Shown here: positions 23,656 through 32,495 of the stretch, piece by piece
Position numbering within the stretch: the first letter of the stretch is position 1
Layout of the letters: each line of letters begins with the position of its first letter
Assembly (NCBI RefSeq): GCF_046254955.1
Contig: NZ_JBJXRG010000001.1
Location: 1,612,001-1,676,000, forward strand
From: Qipengyuania_C sp046254955
GTDB taxonomy: Bacteria > Pseudomonadota > Alphaproteobacteria > Sphingomonadales > Sphingomonadaceae
DNA: 64,000 nt
Direction of reading: 5' to 3'
Notes under the pieces: generated by a model
The model's database searches: none
Seen by the model: the letters and a program-made list of their open reading frames with translations, nothing else
What the model was told of the DNA's origin: nothing
Translations under genes and position numbers: made by a program

Positions 23656-25697
23656 CTGAGTGCTCTAAATCCCCCTTCCAACGCCGCGTAACCCTTCAAT
23701 GCTTCGCTGGCTTCCAGGCCGTGCCGTTCAAGTCCGTCGACAATCTTGTCGAGCCCGACTTCCTCGGCCCAGTGCATCGGCCCGCCGGTATACAGCGGCC
23801 AGCCATAGCCATTGATCCAGACGACATCGATGTCGCTCGCGCGCTGCGCCATGCCTTCATCGAGGATTTTCGCACCTTCATTGACCATCGGATAAAGCAA
23901 ACGCTCGCGAATCTCGTTTTTGGAGATTTCACGCTGCTCGTGGCCTTCTTTGGCTGCGAAATCGGCGATGATCTGCTTCACTTCGTCCGAAGGTGTGCGC
24001 TGCCGCGCTTCGTCATAGTCGTAGAAACCCTTGCCGTTCTTCTGGCCAAAGCGGCCTGCGGCGCACAGCGCCTCGCGCACGGTGGTGACTTTCGAAGGGT
24101 CGCGATGCCAACCGATGTCGATCCCGGCGAGGTCGCCCATCTGGAATGGTCCCATCGGGAAGCCGAATTCGAGCAGGACGTCGTCGACATCCCAGTAGTT
24201 CGCGCCTTGCATTATGAGCGCGTTGGCCTGTTCTTGCCGCTTGGACAGCATGCGGTTGCCGATAAAGCCGGGGCAGACGCCCGATACGGCGGCGACCTTA
24301 CCGATCTTCTTGGCCAGCTTCATGCAGGTAGCTAACACGTCGTCGCGCGTCTTCTCCCCGCGCACGATCTCGAGCAATTTCATGACGTTGGCGGGCGAGA
24401 AGAAGTGCAGGCCGAGCACATATCCGGGGCGCTGGGTGGCCGTGGCGATCTCGTTGACATCGAGATAGCTGGTGTTCGAAGCCAGGATCGCGCCTTGCTT
24501 CACCACCTCGTCGAGCTTTGCGAAGACTTCTTTCTTGACGTCCATGTTCTCGTAGACCGCCTCGATCACGAGGTCGCAATCGGCGAGATCGCCATATTCG
24601 AGCGTAGGGGACAGGATGCCCATCGCTCCTTCGATCTGCTCCATCGTCATGCGGCCGCGCTTTGCGGTGTTCTCGTAGTTCTTGCGCATTACGCTTGTGC
24701 CGCGATCAAGCGCGTCCTGCGCCATTTCGAGGATGGTGACCGGGATTCCGGCGGAGAGAAAATTCATCGCGATCCCGCCGCCCATAGTGCCCGCGCCGAT
24801 AATACCGACCTTGTTGATCGAGATCAGCGGAGTATCTGGAGCGACATCCTCGATCTTGTTGGCCGCGCGCTCGGCGAAGAAGTAATGCCGCATCGCTTTT
24901 GACTGGCTGCCGGTCATGAGGTTCATGAACAGCTCGCGCTCTTTCTTCACGCCTTCGGCATAGGGCAGTTCGCCCGCGGCCTTGACCGCTTCGATCGCAG
25001 CATTGGGCGCATCGAAACCGCGCATCTTGCGGCCGTTTTTGGCGCGGAACTGGTCGAAAATATCCGGGTTCTTCACCCCGTCCTGGTTGGCAGTGCCTTC
25101 GCTCGCGCGCGGGACGGGCTGACCGATCTTGGATTTGGCGAAAGCAATGGCATCGGCTTCGAGCGAATCTTCGCCAACGATGGCATCGACTAGCCCGATA
25201 GCTTCGGCCTTCTTGGCCGGGATAGGATTGCCGATTGCAACCAGCGGCAGCGCGGCCTCAGCGCCGACAAGACGCGGCAGCCGCTGCGTCCCGGCAGCGC
25301 CCGGTATCAGGCCTAACTTGACTTCCGGCAGGCCCAGCTTCGCGCTGGGCACGGCGACGCGGTAGTGGCAGGCGAGGGCAACCTCGCAGCCGCCGCCCAG
25401 TGCCGTGCCATGGATCGCAGCGACTACCGGTTTGTCGCTCGCTTCCATTGCGTCGAGCGCTTGCGGAAGGTTCGGCCCTTGTGACGGCTTGCCGAACTCT
25501 GTGATGTCGGCCCCGGCAAAGAATGTGCGCCCGTCGCAGCGGATAACGACCGCTTGGATTTCATCGTCGCCGAGCGCCTCCTCAATCCCTTTCTTTAGGC
25601 CCTGGCGCACGGCCTGGCCGAGCGCATTGACCGGCGGGTTGTCGGAAATAATCACGAGGACATTGTCGTGACGTTCGGTGCGAATGGGGGATGACAT
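23652..25697 (-). CDS. Bifunctional enoyl-CoA hydratase / 3-hydroxyacyl-CoA dehydrogenase
   Basis: 681 residues carrying two beta-oxidation steps in one chain. The N-terminal crotonase domain (about residues 1-190) has the oxyanion loop RTFFAGADITEF and the GGGCEVALACHYRVA...GLPEVKLGLIPGAAGTQRL helix with the two catalytic glutamates. The NAD domain (about 295-480) opens with VGIIGAGTMGGGIAMNFLSAG and carries LGLHFFSPANVMKLLEIV, with the catalytic His. Two C-terminal 3HCDH domains follow (GFIGNRMLS; NGYGWPLYTGGPMHWA). The length fits the FadJ/FadB alpha class. It is downstream of a serine hydrolase with only a short gap, and the matching thiolase is not in the window. Confidence 0.93.
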   Translation of the reverse strand: MSSPIRTERHDNVLVIISDNPPVNALGQAVRQGLKKGIEEALGDDEIQAVVIRCDGRTFFAGADITEFGKPSQGPNLPQALDAMEASDKPVVAAIHGTALGGGCEVALACHYRVAVPSAKLGLPEVKLGLIPGAAGTQRLPRLVGAEAALPLVAIGNPIPAKKAEAIGLVDAIVGEDSLEADAIAFAKSKIGQPVPRASEGTANQDGVKNPDIFDQFRAKNGRKMRGFDAPNAAIEAVKAAGELPYAEGVKKERELFMNLMTGSQSKAMRHYFFAERAANKIEDVAPDTPLISINKVGIIGAGTMGGGIAMNFLSAGIPVTILEMAQDALDRGTSVMRKNYENTAKRGRMTMEQIEGAMGILSPTLEYGDLADCDLVIEAVYENMDVKKEVFAKLDEVVKQGAILASNTSYLDVNEIATATQRPGYVLGLHFFSPANVMKLLEIVRGEKTRDDVLATCMKLAKKIGKVAAVSGVCPGFIGNRMLSKRQEQANALIMQGANYWDVDDVLLEFGFPMGPFQMGDLAGIDIGWHRDPSKVTTVREALCAAGRFGQKNGKGFYDYDEARQRTPSDEVKQIIADFAAKEGHEQREISKNEIRERLLYPMVNEGAKILDEGMAQRASDIDVVWINGYGWPLYTGGPMHWAEEVGLDKIVDGLERHGLEASEALKGYAALEGGFRALR

Positions 25698-25710
25698 GGA
25701 CTTGGCTCCT

Positions 25711-26946
25711 TCAGGCGTAGCTGTCGGTAAGGGCGGAATAGATCAGCGTCTTGAGCTGACGGCGGATCGGGTAGGTCGACGAGGGATAGACCTGCGTCAT
25801 GAAAACCATTGTCACCTTCTCGACCGGATCGACGAAAAAGGCGGTCGAATAAGCGCCGCCCCAATAAAATTCGCCCTTGCTGGCGGGCATCAGAGTGCGG
25901 GCCGGATCGATCACCGTGGCGAAACCAAGCCCGAAACCGGTTCCGGCATTGTTGGCTTCTGAAAACAGGCTCTGGCTCATCTGGGTGAGATCGGCACCAC
26001 CGGGCAAATGATTCGCGGTCATGAGATCGAGCGTCTTGGGCGCAATGATCCGCGCACCATCCAATGCGCCGCGGCCCACTAGCATCTTGGTGAAGCGGTG
26101 ATAGTCGCCGATCGTGCTGACCAGGCCGCCGCCGCCGCCATCGAACTTGCCCGATTGCAAGAGCCGGCTTTTTGCGCCTTCATCGATCAGCTTTGGCGAT
26201 TTGCCCGGCGTATAGGCATAGGCATCTGCAAGGCGTTCTACGCCGTTGTTCTTCGCGCCAAAGGCGGTGTCGGTCATGCCGAGCGGTGCGAAGATATGTT
26301 CCTCGAGATAATCGCCGAGCCGCTGGCCCGATATCCGCTCGACCGCGATGCCCAGCACGTCGGTTGAAACGGAGTAATTCCAGCGCTCTCCCGGGTGAAA
26401 TTCCAGCGGGAGCTGTGCGAGCCGGGCGATGTATTCGTCCGAGGCCAAGTGCTCGCGCGCGAAGTCAAACTTGTTCTCGCGGTAGGCGGCATCGATATTG
26501 TTGCGGTTCTGCAGGCCGTAGGTAAGTCCTGACATATGCGACATCAGGTCGACGAACCGCATTGGCCTAGCCGGAGTGCCCGGCGCGAAGGGAATCTCGC
26601 CGCCACCGCCGCCATAGACCTTTAGCTCGGCGAATTCGGGGATGACCTTGGTGACGGGCTCTTCCAGTGCGACCTCGCACCGCTCGACCAGCTGCATAAA
26701 AGCGATCGAAACAATCGGCTTAGTCATGCTGGCAATGCGGAAAAGCGTGTCTTCGCGCACGGGCGTTCCGTCATCGCGCATCTTGCCGAACTGGGCGAAG
26801 TGAACCGGGTTTCCGTCCCGCGCCACGAGGATTTGCGCGCAGGGCAGGCGGCCAGGCTCGACATATCTCTCGGCTATCAGCTCGTCGATCCGGCCAAGGC
26901 GGCCCTTGTCAAAACCCAGTTCGGCGGCATCAGTCAGGTCGACCAT
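25711..26946 (-). CDS. Serine hydrolase of the beta-lactamase/EstB family
   Basis: 411 residues from the ATG at 26946, with GAGAAGAGG just upstream. The frame stays open to 27477, but that extension crosses the promoter of the divergent acyl-CoA synthetase and looks non-coding. The penicillin-binding fold shows the nucleophile motif SMTK (SxxK), the tyrosine motif as YSVST, and a C-terminal WGGAYSTAFF in place of KTG, the set seen in class-C-like esterases (EstB). No signal peptide, so probably a cytoplasmic esterase and not a resistance enzyme. Upstream of the FadB-like gene, it may release an acid from an ester for CoA activation (inference). Confidence 0.88.
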   Translation of the reverse strand: MVDLTDAAELGFDKGRLGRIDELIAERYVEPGRLPCAQILVARDGNPVHFAQFGKMRDDGTPVREDTLFRIASMTKPIVSIAFMQLVERCEVALEEPVTKVIPEFAELKVYGGGGGEIPFAPGTPARPMRFVDLMSHMSGLTYGLQNRNNIDAAYRENKFDFAREHLASDEYIARLAQLPLEFHPGERWNYSVSTDVLGIAVERISGQRLGDYLEEHIFAPLGMTDTAFGAKNNGVERLADAYAYTPGKSPKLIDEGAKSRLLQSGKFDGGGGGLVSTIGDYHRFTKMLVGRGALDGARIIAPKTLDLMTANHLPGGADLTQMSQSLFSEANNAGTGFGLGFATVIDPARTLMPASKGEFYWGGAYSTAFFVDPVEKVTMVFMTQVYPSSTYPIRRQLKTLIYSALTDSYA

Positions 26947-27073
26947 CGGTATCCTCTTCTCCCGAGAGTGGCTGCACAAGGCATAGCCGTTTCGTGAGCC
27001 CGCGCCACCCTTTGGCTTGCACGGAGTCGCAACTCCATCCAAGACTGCGAGCGGGACAGGGAGAAGAATTGAG

Positions 27074-28807
27074 ATGAACGATCTTGCAAACGCTATCGGC
27101 TGGACGAAGCCGGAAGGCTGGCCCGCGCTCTCCCGCGCAGCCTGCAAGGACATACTGACTGCGCCTGGTGCGCGCTTCGAGATGGAAACGCTCGACATTC
27201 GCGGGGTTCCTACGCGGACCTGGAAGAACGCTCCTCCCAATCTCCGGGCGGTGGCGATGGTAGGCCGGATGCATGGCGAGCGCGAGTTCACGGTCTTTGA
27301 GGACGAACGCGTAACGTATGAGGCGTGGTTCCGTGCGGTTGCGAGGCTCGGTGCCGAGTTCCGCTCACGCGGCGTCGAGAAAGGTGATCGTGTTGCGCTG
27401 GCGATGCGCAACCTGCCCGAATGGCCCGTCGCATTCTTTGCGGCGACCACGATCGGGGCGATTTGCGTGCCGCTCAATGCGTGGTGGACCGGAGCCGAGC
27501 TTGCCTATGGCCTCGCCAATTCGGGCACCAAGTTGCTCGTGTGCGACGAGGAGCGGTGGGAGCGGATTAGCACGCATCGCGGCGAATGCCCTGCTATCGA
27601 GACCGTAATGGTGTCGCGCTGCACGTCCGATCCGGACGGGGCCGAGCGCCTCGAGGACACGATCGGCTCTCCCAACGACTTTGCCGACCTGCCCCCGGCG
27701 GAATTGCCCGAGGTTGACATCGCGCCCGACGATGAGGCTACGATATTCTACACCAGCGGAACCACTGGCCAGCCCAAGGGCGCGCTTGGCACGCATCGTA
27801 ACCTGTGCACCAACATCATGTCGAGCGGCTATAGCGCGGCTTGCGCGGTGCTGCGGCGAGGGGAGACCTTGCCCGATCCGGTCCCCAAGGTTGGCCTCAC
27901 GGTCATCCCGCTGTTCCATGTCACCGCCTGTTCGGCCAGCTTGATGGGCAGCATCATCGCCGGAAACACGCTGGTGTTCATGCACAAGTGGGAACCGCTG
28001 CGCGCGATGGAGCTGATCGAACGTGAGAAGGTCAATGTGACAGGCGGAGTGCCAACGATTGCGTGGCAATTGATCGAACATCCAGAGCGGGACAATTTCG
28101 ATCTCTCGAGCCTCGAGGCGATTGCATATGGCGGCGCGCCCGCTGCACCCGAACTCGTGCGGAAGATTTATGAGATTTTTGGGGCATTGCCCGGCAACGG
28201 CTGGGGTATGACCGAAACGATGGCAACAGTGACCGGCCATTCGAGCGAGGATTACCTCAATCGGCCGGACAGCTGCGGCCCGCCTGTGGCGGTGGCCGAT
28301 CTCAGGATCATGGACGAAGAGGGGCAACGCGAGTTACCAATTGGCGAAGTGGGTGAGCTCTGGGCCAAAGGACCGATGACCGTCACAGGCTATTGGAACA
28401 AGCCCGAAGCCAGTGCCGAAACCTTTGTCGATGGCTGGGTACGTACGGGCGATCTCGCGCGGCTGGACGAGGAAGGTTTCTGCTACATTGTCGACCGGGC
28501 GAAAGACATGATCATTCGCGGCGGGGAGAACATATACTCATCTGAAGTCGAGAACGTGCTCTACGATCATCCGGCCGTGACCGATGCGGCGCTCATCGGC
28601 TTGCCGCATTTGCAGTTGGGCGAGGAACCCGCTGCCGTCGTGCATCTCGCGCCCGGAGCGTCTACCAGCGAAGAAGAATTGCAGGCCTGGGTTGCCGAGC
28701 GGCTGGCTAAATTCAAGGTGCCGGTGCGGATCGTGTTCACCGAGGACACGCTGCCGCGAAATGCCAATGGCAAGATCCTCAAGCGGGACTTGAAAGACCT
28801 GTTCTAG
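27074..28807 (+). CDS. AMP-forming acyl-CoA synthetase
   Basis: 577 residues from the ATG at 27074 (GGGAGAAGAA upstream); an ATG at 27017 would add 19 residues of doubtful value. ANL superfamily motifs in order: TIFYTSGTTGQPKGALGTH (P-loop), GNGWGMTETMA, DGWVRTGDLARLDEEGF, DRAKDMIIRGGENIYSSEVE (hinge) and the catalytic lysine in NANGKILKRDLK. It activates a carboxylic acid to its CoA ester with ATP. The family covers fatty, aromatic and terpenoid acids, so the substrate is open. It feeds the dehydrogenases and hydratase encoded around it. Its stop overlaps the convergent MFS gene by four bases at CTAG. Confidence 0.92.
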   Translation: MNDLANAIGWTKPEGWPALSRAACKDILTAPGARFEMETLDIRGVPTRTWKNAPPNLRAVAMVGRMHGEREFTVFEDERVTYEAWFRAVARLGAEFRSRGVEKGDRVALAMRNLPEWPVAFFAATTIGAICVPLNAWWTGAELAYGLANSGTKLLVCDEERWERISTHRGECPAIETVMVSRCTSDPDGAERLEDTIGSPNDFADLPPAELPEVDIAPDDEATIFYTSGTTGQPKGALGTHRNLCTNIMSSGYSAACAVLRRGETLPDPVPKVGLTVIPLFHVTACSASLMGSIIAGNTLVFMHKWEPLRAMELIEREKVNVTGGVPTIAWQLIEHPERDNFDLSSLEAIAYGGAPAAPELVRKIYEIFGALPGNGWGMTETMATVTGHSSEDYLNRPDSCGPPVAVADLRIMDEEGQRELPIGEVGELWAKGPMTVTGYWNKPEASAETFVDGWVRTGDLARLDEEGFCYIVDRAKDMIIRGGENIYSSEVENVLYDHPAVTDAALIGLPHLQLGEEPAAVVHLAPGASTSEEELQAWVAERLAKFKVPVRIVFTEDTLPRNANGKILKRDLKDLF

Positions 28808-30108
28808 GTGAACTGGCGCGGCTCGCGCACGGCGAATACCAGCAGTGCCAGCGCTGCGACGATGCCTGTCAGGACAATCGCGAAGAGCGGAACGAAACCG
28901 TAAATTGCGACCAGAATTCCGATGGCAATTGGCCCAATCGCGGCAATGCCGCCTTCTACCGTGGTCATCAGCGCGAGGCGCATCGGGATATCTTCCTGCT
29001 TGCCGAACTCGAGCACCATGGTGGTCGATGCGAGCATCCAGCCCGAAGTTCCCGCACCCAGCAGGACAAAAGCGGCGTAGATTGGCGGGGCGGTATCGCC
29101 AAAGATCAGCAAGGCGATCCCCGCGAGCGTGCAGGCCAGCGATAGCGCGAAGACGCGCTTGAATCCGTAGCGGTCACCCATCGGACCCCAAAGGATGTTG
29201 GCGATCGTATCCGAACCTAGGAATACGAAACTCAGGCCGCCGATGAGCGCGCCGTCAAGGCCGAGGATCGATCCGGCGTAAACCGTCCAGAACGGCCCGC
29301 CGACGCGCATCAGCGAGGACAAGCTCTGGACTCCGAGGAAGCGCGCGAAATCGCGATCTTCGAGCAACTCGGGGAATTGCCGGATGCGGTCCATGAACTT
29401 CATCTGCGGGCGCGAAATCGGCGCAGGCGGCTCGCGGATCATGAATTGCAGCGCGACAAGGCCCGCGCTGGTCAGCAGGAACGAGAGCAGGAAGGTGGTC
29501 GCATAGCCATTACCAAGCCACTCGTCGGCGATGAAGTAATTGCCCGCGAACCAGGCAAGGATCGCTGCGATCAGCCCGCCCGCAAAATTGCGATAGCCCT
29601 GCAGCCTTCCGCGCTGGTTGATTGGTATCAGCTTGCTCATGAGCATCTGGAACGAGACCCGCTGCGCCCCGGAAAAGAAGCCCAGCAGTAGGAAGCAGGC
29701 GAAAGTGGCGAATAGCAGCACGTCGCCGGTCAGGAACCAGCCAGCGAGCGCAAGGCCAAGGATCATGACTCGCATCATCGAACCAACCTTGATCGCATAG
29801 GGCAGGATATGACTGCGGTGTTCGATCCGCGCGCCGCTGGCGATCGGGCTGATCGTGGCACCCAGCTGCAACAGTGCGGCGCCGAGCCCGACGGCGGCGG
29901 CGCTGCCCGTCAGCATGAGGATATATGCCGGGATGATCGTGGGCGCGTAGATCAGGCGAAAGCCGGTCATCCCCAGCACGCCGTGGATGAAATTCGCGCG
30001 GTAGTTCCGCTTCAGGTTCGCATCGACGAAACGCGCATGTTCGGCGAACGCGCGGTCCTGCGCACCCGCCGGAACATTCAGGCCATCGGGATCCTCGAGT
30101 GGATCCAA
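28804..30108 (-). CDS. MFS transporter
   Basis: 434 residues with about twelve hydrophobic helices, in two six-helix halves with a longer central loop around residues 215-235 (REPPAPISRP). The soluble lead is long (about 40 residues, NVPAGAQDRAFAEHARF). The start appears to be TTG at 30108, since no ATG lies before the first helix; a start at the first internal ATG cannot be excluded. The gene follows an acyl-CoA dehydrogenase with four bases between. The substrate is unknown. The position suggests uptake of the acid or release of a product of the pathway. Confidence 0.8.
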   Translation of the reverse strand: MDPLEDPDGLNVPAGAQDRAFAEHARFVDANLKRNYRANFIHGVLGMTGFRLIYAPTIIPAYILMLTGSAAAVGLGAALLQLGATISPIASGARIEHRSHILPYAIKVGSMMRVMILGLALAGWFLTGDVLLFATFACFLLLGFFSGAQRVSFQMLMSKLIPINQRGRLQGYRNFAGGLIAAILAWFAGNYFIADEWLGNGYATTFLLSFLLTSAGLVALQFMIREPPAPISRPQMKFMDRIRQFPELLEDRDFARFLGVQSLSSLMRVGGPFWTVYAGSILGLDGALIGGLSFVFLGSDTIANILWGPMGDRYGFKRVFALSLACTLAGIALLIFGDTAPPIYAAFVLLGAGTSGWMLASTTMVLEFGKQEDIPMRLALMTTVEGGIAAIGPIAIGILVAIYGFVPLFAIVLTGIVAALALLVFAVREPRQFT

Positions 30109-30112
30109 GAGG

Positions 30113-31183
30113 TCAGTAACTACTCATCGTTGCGAAGCGATCCTTGAGCCAGCTCGACGAACCGAAACTCGCCTCGAGCACGCGCGCGCGCTTGAGGTAA
30201 AAGCCGATATCGTACTCGTCGGTCATGCCGATACCGCCATGGAGCTGGATGCCTTGGTTGCTGATCGTGTGGAGTACGCGGTTGGCTTCGGTCTTGGCGA
30301 TGGTTGCCGCGCGGTCGATCCCGAAACCGCTGTCGAGCGCTTGCAGCCCTCCTTCGACCGCCGAACGCATCTGGGCGAGGTCCGCGAAGAGGTCGGCCAT
30401 GCGGTGCTGCAGCGCCTGGAAGGTCGCGAGCACCTGGTTGAACTGCACGCGCTGCTTGAGATAATCGAGCGTCACATCGAATACCTGCTGCGCCATGCCG
30501 AGCATTTCGGCGGCGGACAGGATGCGGGCGCGATCAAGCACATCATCGAGCAGATTTTCGCCGCCTTCGGCGAGCTTGTCTGCGGCAACCCCGTCGAATG
30601 TGATTTCTGCGTGGCTGCGCTGGTCGGCGAGCTTGCGCGCTGCGAGCGAGACGCCATCCCCCTTCTCGACAAAGTACAGCCCGTCCTGCGCCGCGACGAC
30701 AAACAGGTCGGCGCCATGCGCTTCGGGTACGAAGGTCTTGGTGCCGCTAAGTTTCCCGTCCGATACTGTCGCTTCGATCCTCGACGGATCATGGCTTGCG
30801 CCTTCATCGACCGCGAGCGTGGCGATGATCTCGCCGCTTGCCAGCTTGGGTAGGTATTTCGCTTTCTGCTCGTCGTTTCCGCCGAGGATTATGGCCGAAG
30901 CGGCGACTGTATTCATCACCAGGGGGCTGGCAGTGAGCGTCTTGCCCAGTTCCTCGACCACCAGACCGGCGGACAACCAGCCGAAGTCCGATCCTCCGTG
31001 TTCTTCCGGAATGATGACTCCGTCCCAGCCCATCTGCGCCATCGCGGCATAGGCATCACGGTTGAAGGCTTCGGGCTGGCCGCTCGCGCGGATCTTGCGG
31101 AACTCGGTCACCGGGCTTTCATTGGTCGCCCATTCGCGCGCCATGTCGCGCAGCATTTCCTGTTCTTCGTTGAGAACTGCCAT
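30113..31183 (-). CDS. Acyl-CoA dehydrogenase, probable non-catalytic partner subunit
   Basis: 356 residues from the ATG at 31183, with AGGGAGGCG upstream. The acyl-CoA dehydrogenase fold is clear: N-terminal helical domain (MAVLNEEQEMLRDMAREW), middle beta domain (LAVDEGASHDPSRIEATV), and C-terminal helices ending QGIQLHGGIGMTDEYDIGFYLKRARVLEASFG. At the site where medium-chain enzymes have the catalytic Glu (IYEGT) it reads EASFGSS, and the isovaleryl-type position reads DRAR, so no catalytic Glu is evident. Such degenerate subunits pair with a neighbour in alpha2-beta2 dehydrogenases of steroid and other ring-acid catabolism. The next gene upstream (31198-32409) is the likely partner, 14 bases away. 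Confidence 0.82.
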   Translation of the reverse strand: MAVLNEEQEMLRDMAREWATNESPVTEFRKIRASGQPEAFNRDAYAAMAQMGWDGVIIPEEHGGSDFGWLSAGLVVEELGKTLTASPLVMNTVAASAIILGGNDEQKAKYLPKLASGEIIATLAVDEGASHDPSRIEATVSDGKLSGTKTFVPEAHGADLFVVAAQDGLYFVEKGDGVSLAARKLADQRSHAEITFDGVAADKLAEGGENLLDDVLDRARILSAAEMLGMAQQVFDVTLDYLKQRVQFNQVLATFQALQHRMADLFADLAQMRSAVEGGLQALDSGFGIDRAATIAKTEANRVLHTISNQGIQLHGGIGMTDEYDIGFYLKRARVLEASFGSSSWLKDRFATMSSY

Positions 31184-31197
31184 TGTCTGCGCCTCCC

Positions 31198-32409
31198 TTA
31201 CTGGTGATCGAGCATGCCAAGGACACGCTTGGCGATGATGTTGTTCTGGATTTCGGTCGAGCCGCCGTAGATCGTGGTCGCCTTGCCGAAGAGCCAAGCG
31301 CGAACCGATTGCAACTCGCCATCGGAGAAACCGTCGCCTTCCCAACCGAGCCCCTGGAACCCGCGAATTTCGATCAGCAGTTCGGAGCGTTCCTGGCTCA
31401 TCTTGGTGCCGAGCTTTTTGAGCACCGAGCTGATTTCGGAGACGCCGCCTTGCGCCTTGCTTTCTTCCATCGCGCGCCGTGCGGTCAGCAGGAAGGAATT
31501 CCAGCGGATTTCGAAATCGGCGATCTTGTCGCGTAGCACCTTGTCGGCCAGCTGTCCTTTCGCATCGAGCTCACCGTACTTCTTGGCGATATCGCCCAGG
31601 CTTGCACCCATCATGCTCGCGAGCCTGCCGCCGCCCGAGATATTAGTCCGCTCGTGCTGGAGCAGGCGCTTGCCGATGGTCCAGCCCTGGCCTTCCTCGC
31701 CAACGCGGTTTTCCTTGGGCACTTTCACATCGGTGAAAAATGTCTCGCAGAATGGGCTGGTGCCCGAAATCATCGTGATCGGGCGGACTTCCACGCCGGG
31801 ATCCTGCATATCCATCAACATGAAGCTGATGCCGTTGTGTTTGTCCGACTTGTCGGTGCGCACGATGGCAAAGCACTTGTCGGCCCATTGCCCGCCGCTG
31901 GTCCAGGTCTTCTGGCCGTTGACGATGTAGTGATCGCCCTTGTCCTCGGCGAAGGTCTGGATGTTGGCGAGGTCAGAACCGGCATTGGGCTCCGAATAGC
32001 CTTGGCACCAGCGGATTTCCCCGCGGCAGATCGGCGGGATATGCTCGTGCTTCTGTTCCTCGCTGCCATACTCGAGCAGCGTCGGCCCGAACATCATCAC
32101 GCCCATGCCGCCAATCGGATTGTAGGCACCAACCTTGGCAAATTCCTGGTCGATGATGCGCGCCTGTTTCTTGGTCAGCCCACCGCCGCCATATTCCTTG
32201 GGCCAAGTCGGCGTGCCCCAGCCGCGCTCGCCTACGGCTTTGCGCCATGCCTCCTGCTTGGGGGATTCTTCGGTCGGGCCATCGACTCCGGCCAGGAGAT
32301 TGCCCTTGCCTTTGAGCTCTTGGGGAAAATTCTGTGCGAGGAACTGCTGGACTTCCGCGCGGAAGGCCTCGTCATCGCTACGGGCTGCCGGTTCTAGCTG
32401 AGTCGCCAT
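31198..32409 (-). CDS. Acyl-CoA dehydrogenase, probable catalytic subunit
   Basis: 403 residues with the complete family plan. The N-terminal helices contain AQNFPQELKGKGN, and the FAD-contact strand reads RWCQGYSEPNAGSDLANIQT with VNGQKTWTSGG. The C-terminal bundle ends ATTIYGGSTEIQNNIIAKRVLG. The Glu of the medium-chain site is Gly here (IYGGS). A Glu sits at the isovaleryl-type position in LLQHERTNISGG and may be the base (inference from family comparison). Follows the GPH transporter gene and precedes the apparently non-catalytic dehydrogenase. The pair is probably a heteromeric enzyme oxidising an acyl-CoA ester. Confidence 0.88.
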   Translation of the reverse strand: MATQLEPAARSDDEAFRAEVQQFLAQNFPQELKGKGNLLAGVDGPTEESPKQEAWRKAVGERGWGTPTWPKEYGGGGLTKKQARIIDQEFAKVGAYNPIGGMGVMMFGPTLLEYGSEEQKHEHIPPICRGEIRWCQGYSEPNAGSDLANIQTFAEDKGDHYIVNGQKTWTSGGQWADKCFAIVRTDKSDKHNGISFMLMDMQDPGVEVRPITMISGTSPFCETFFTDVKVPKENRVGEEGQGWTIGKRLLQHERTNISGGGRLASMMGASLGDIAKKYGELDAKGQLADKVLRDKIADFEIRWNSFLLTARRAMEESKAQGGVSEISSVLKKLGTKMSQERSELLIEIRGFQGLGWEGDGFSDGELQSVRAWLFGKATTIYGGSTEIQNNIIAKRVLGMLDHQ

Positions 32410-32495
32410 GAGTCTCTCCTTTGGATGGTTCTCTTAGCCCGCGCAGGGGCAAGCGCCAAACCCGCTACGGCAAGCGGGCCTACCGGCGTGCACTG

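Noticed and set aside
25711..26946. Beta-lactamase resistance gene
   Set aside because: SxxK and WGGAYST fit EstB-type esterases and there is no signal peptide, so antibiotic resistance is not supported.
26947..27477. Long N-terminal extension of the serine hydrolase
   Set aside because: It crosses the divergent promoter and the start of the acyl-CoA synthetase. The ATG at 26946 has a good ribosome site and gives a family-sized protein.
27365..28327. Minus-strand open frame inside the acyl-CoA synthetase gene
   Set aside because: Antisense to a clear ANL enzyme; histidine- and arginine-rich composition typical of shadow frames.
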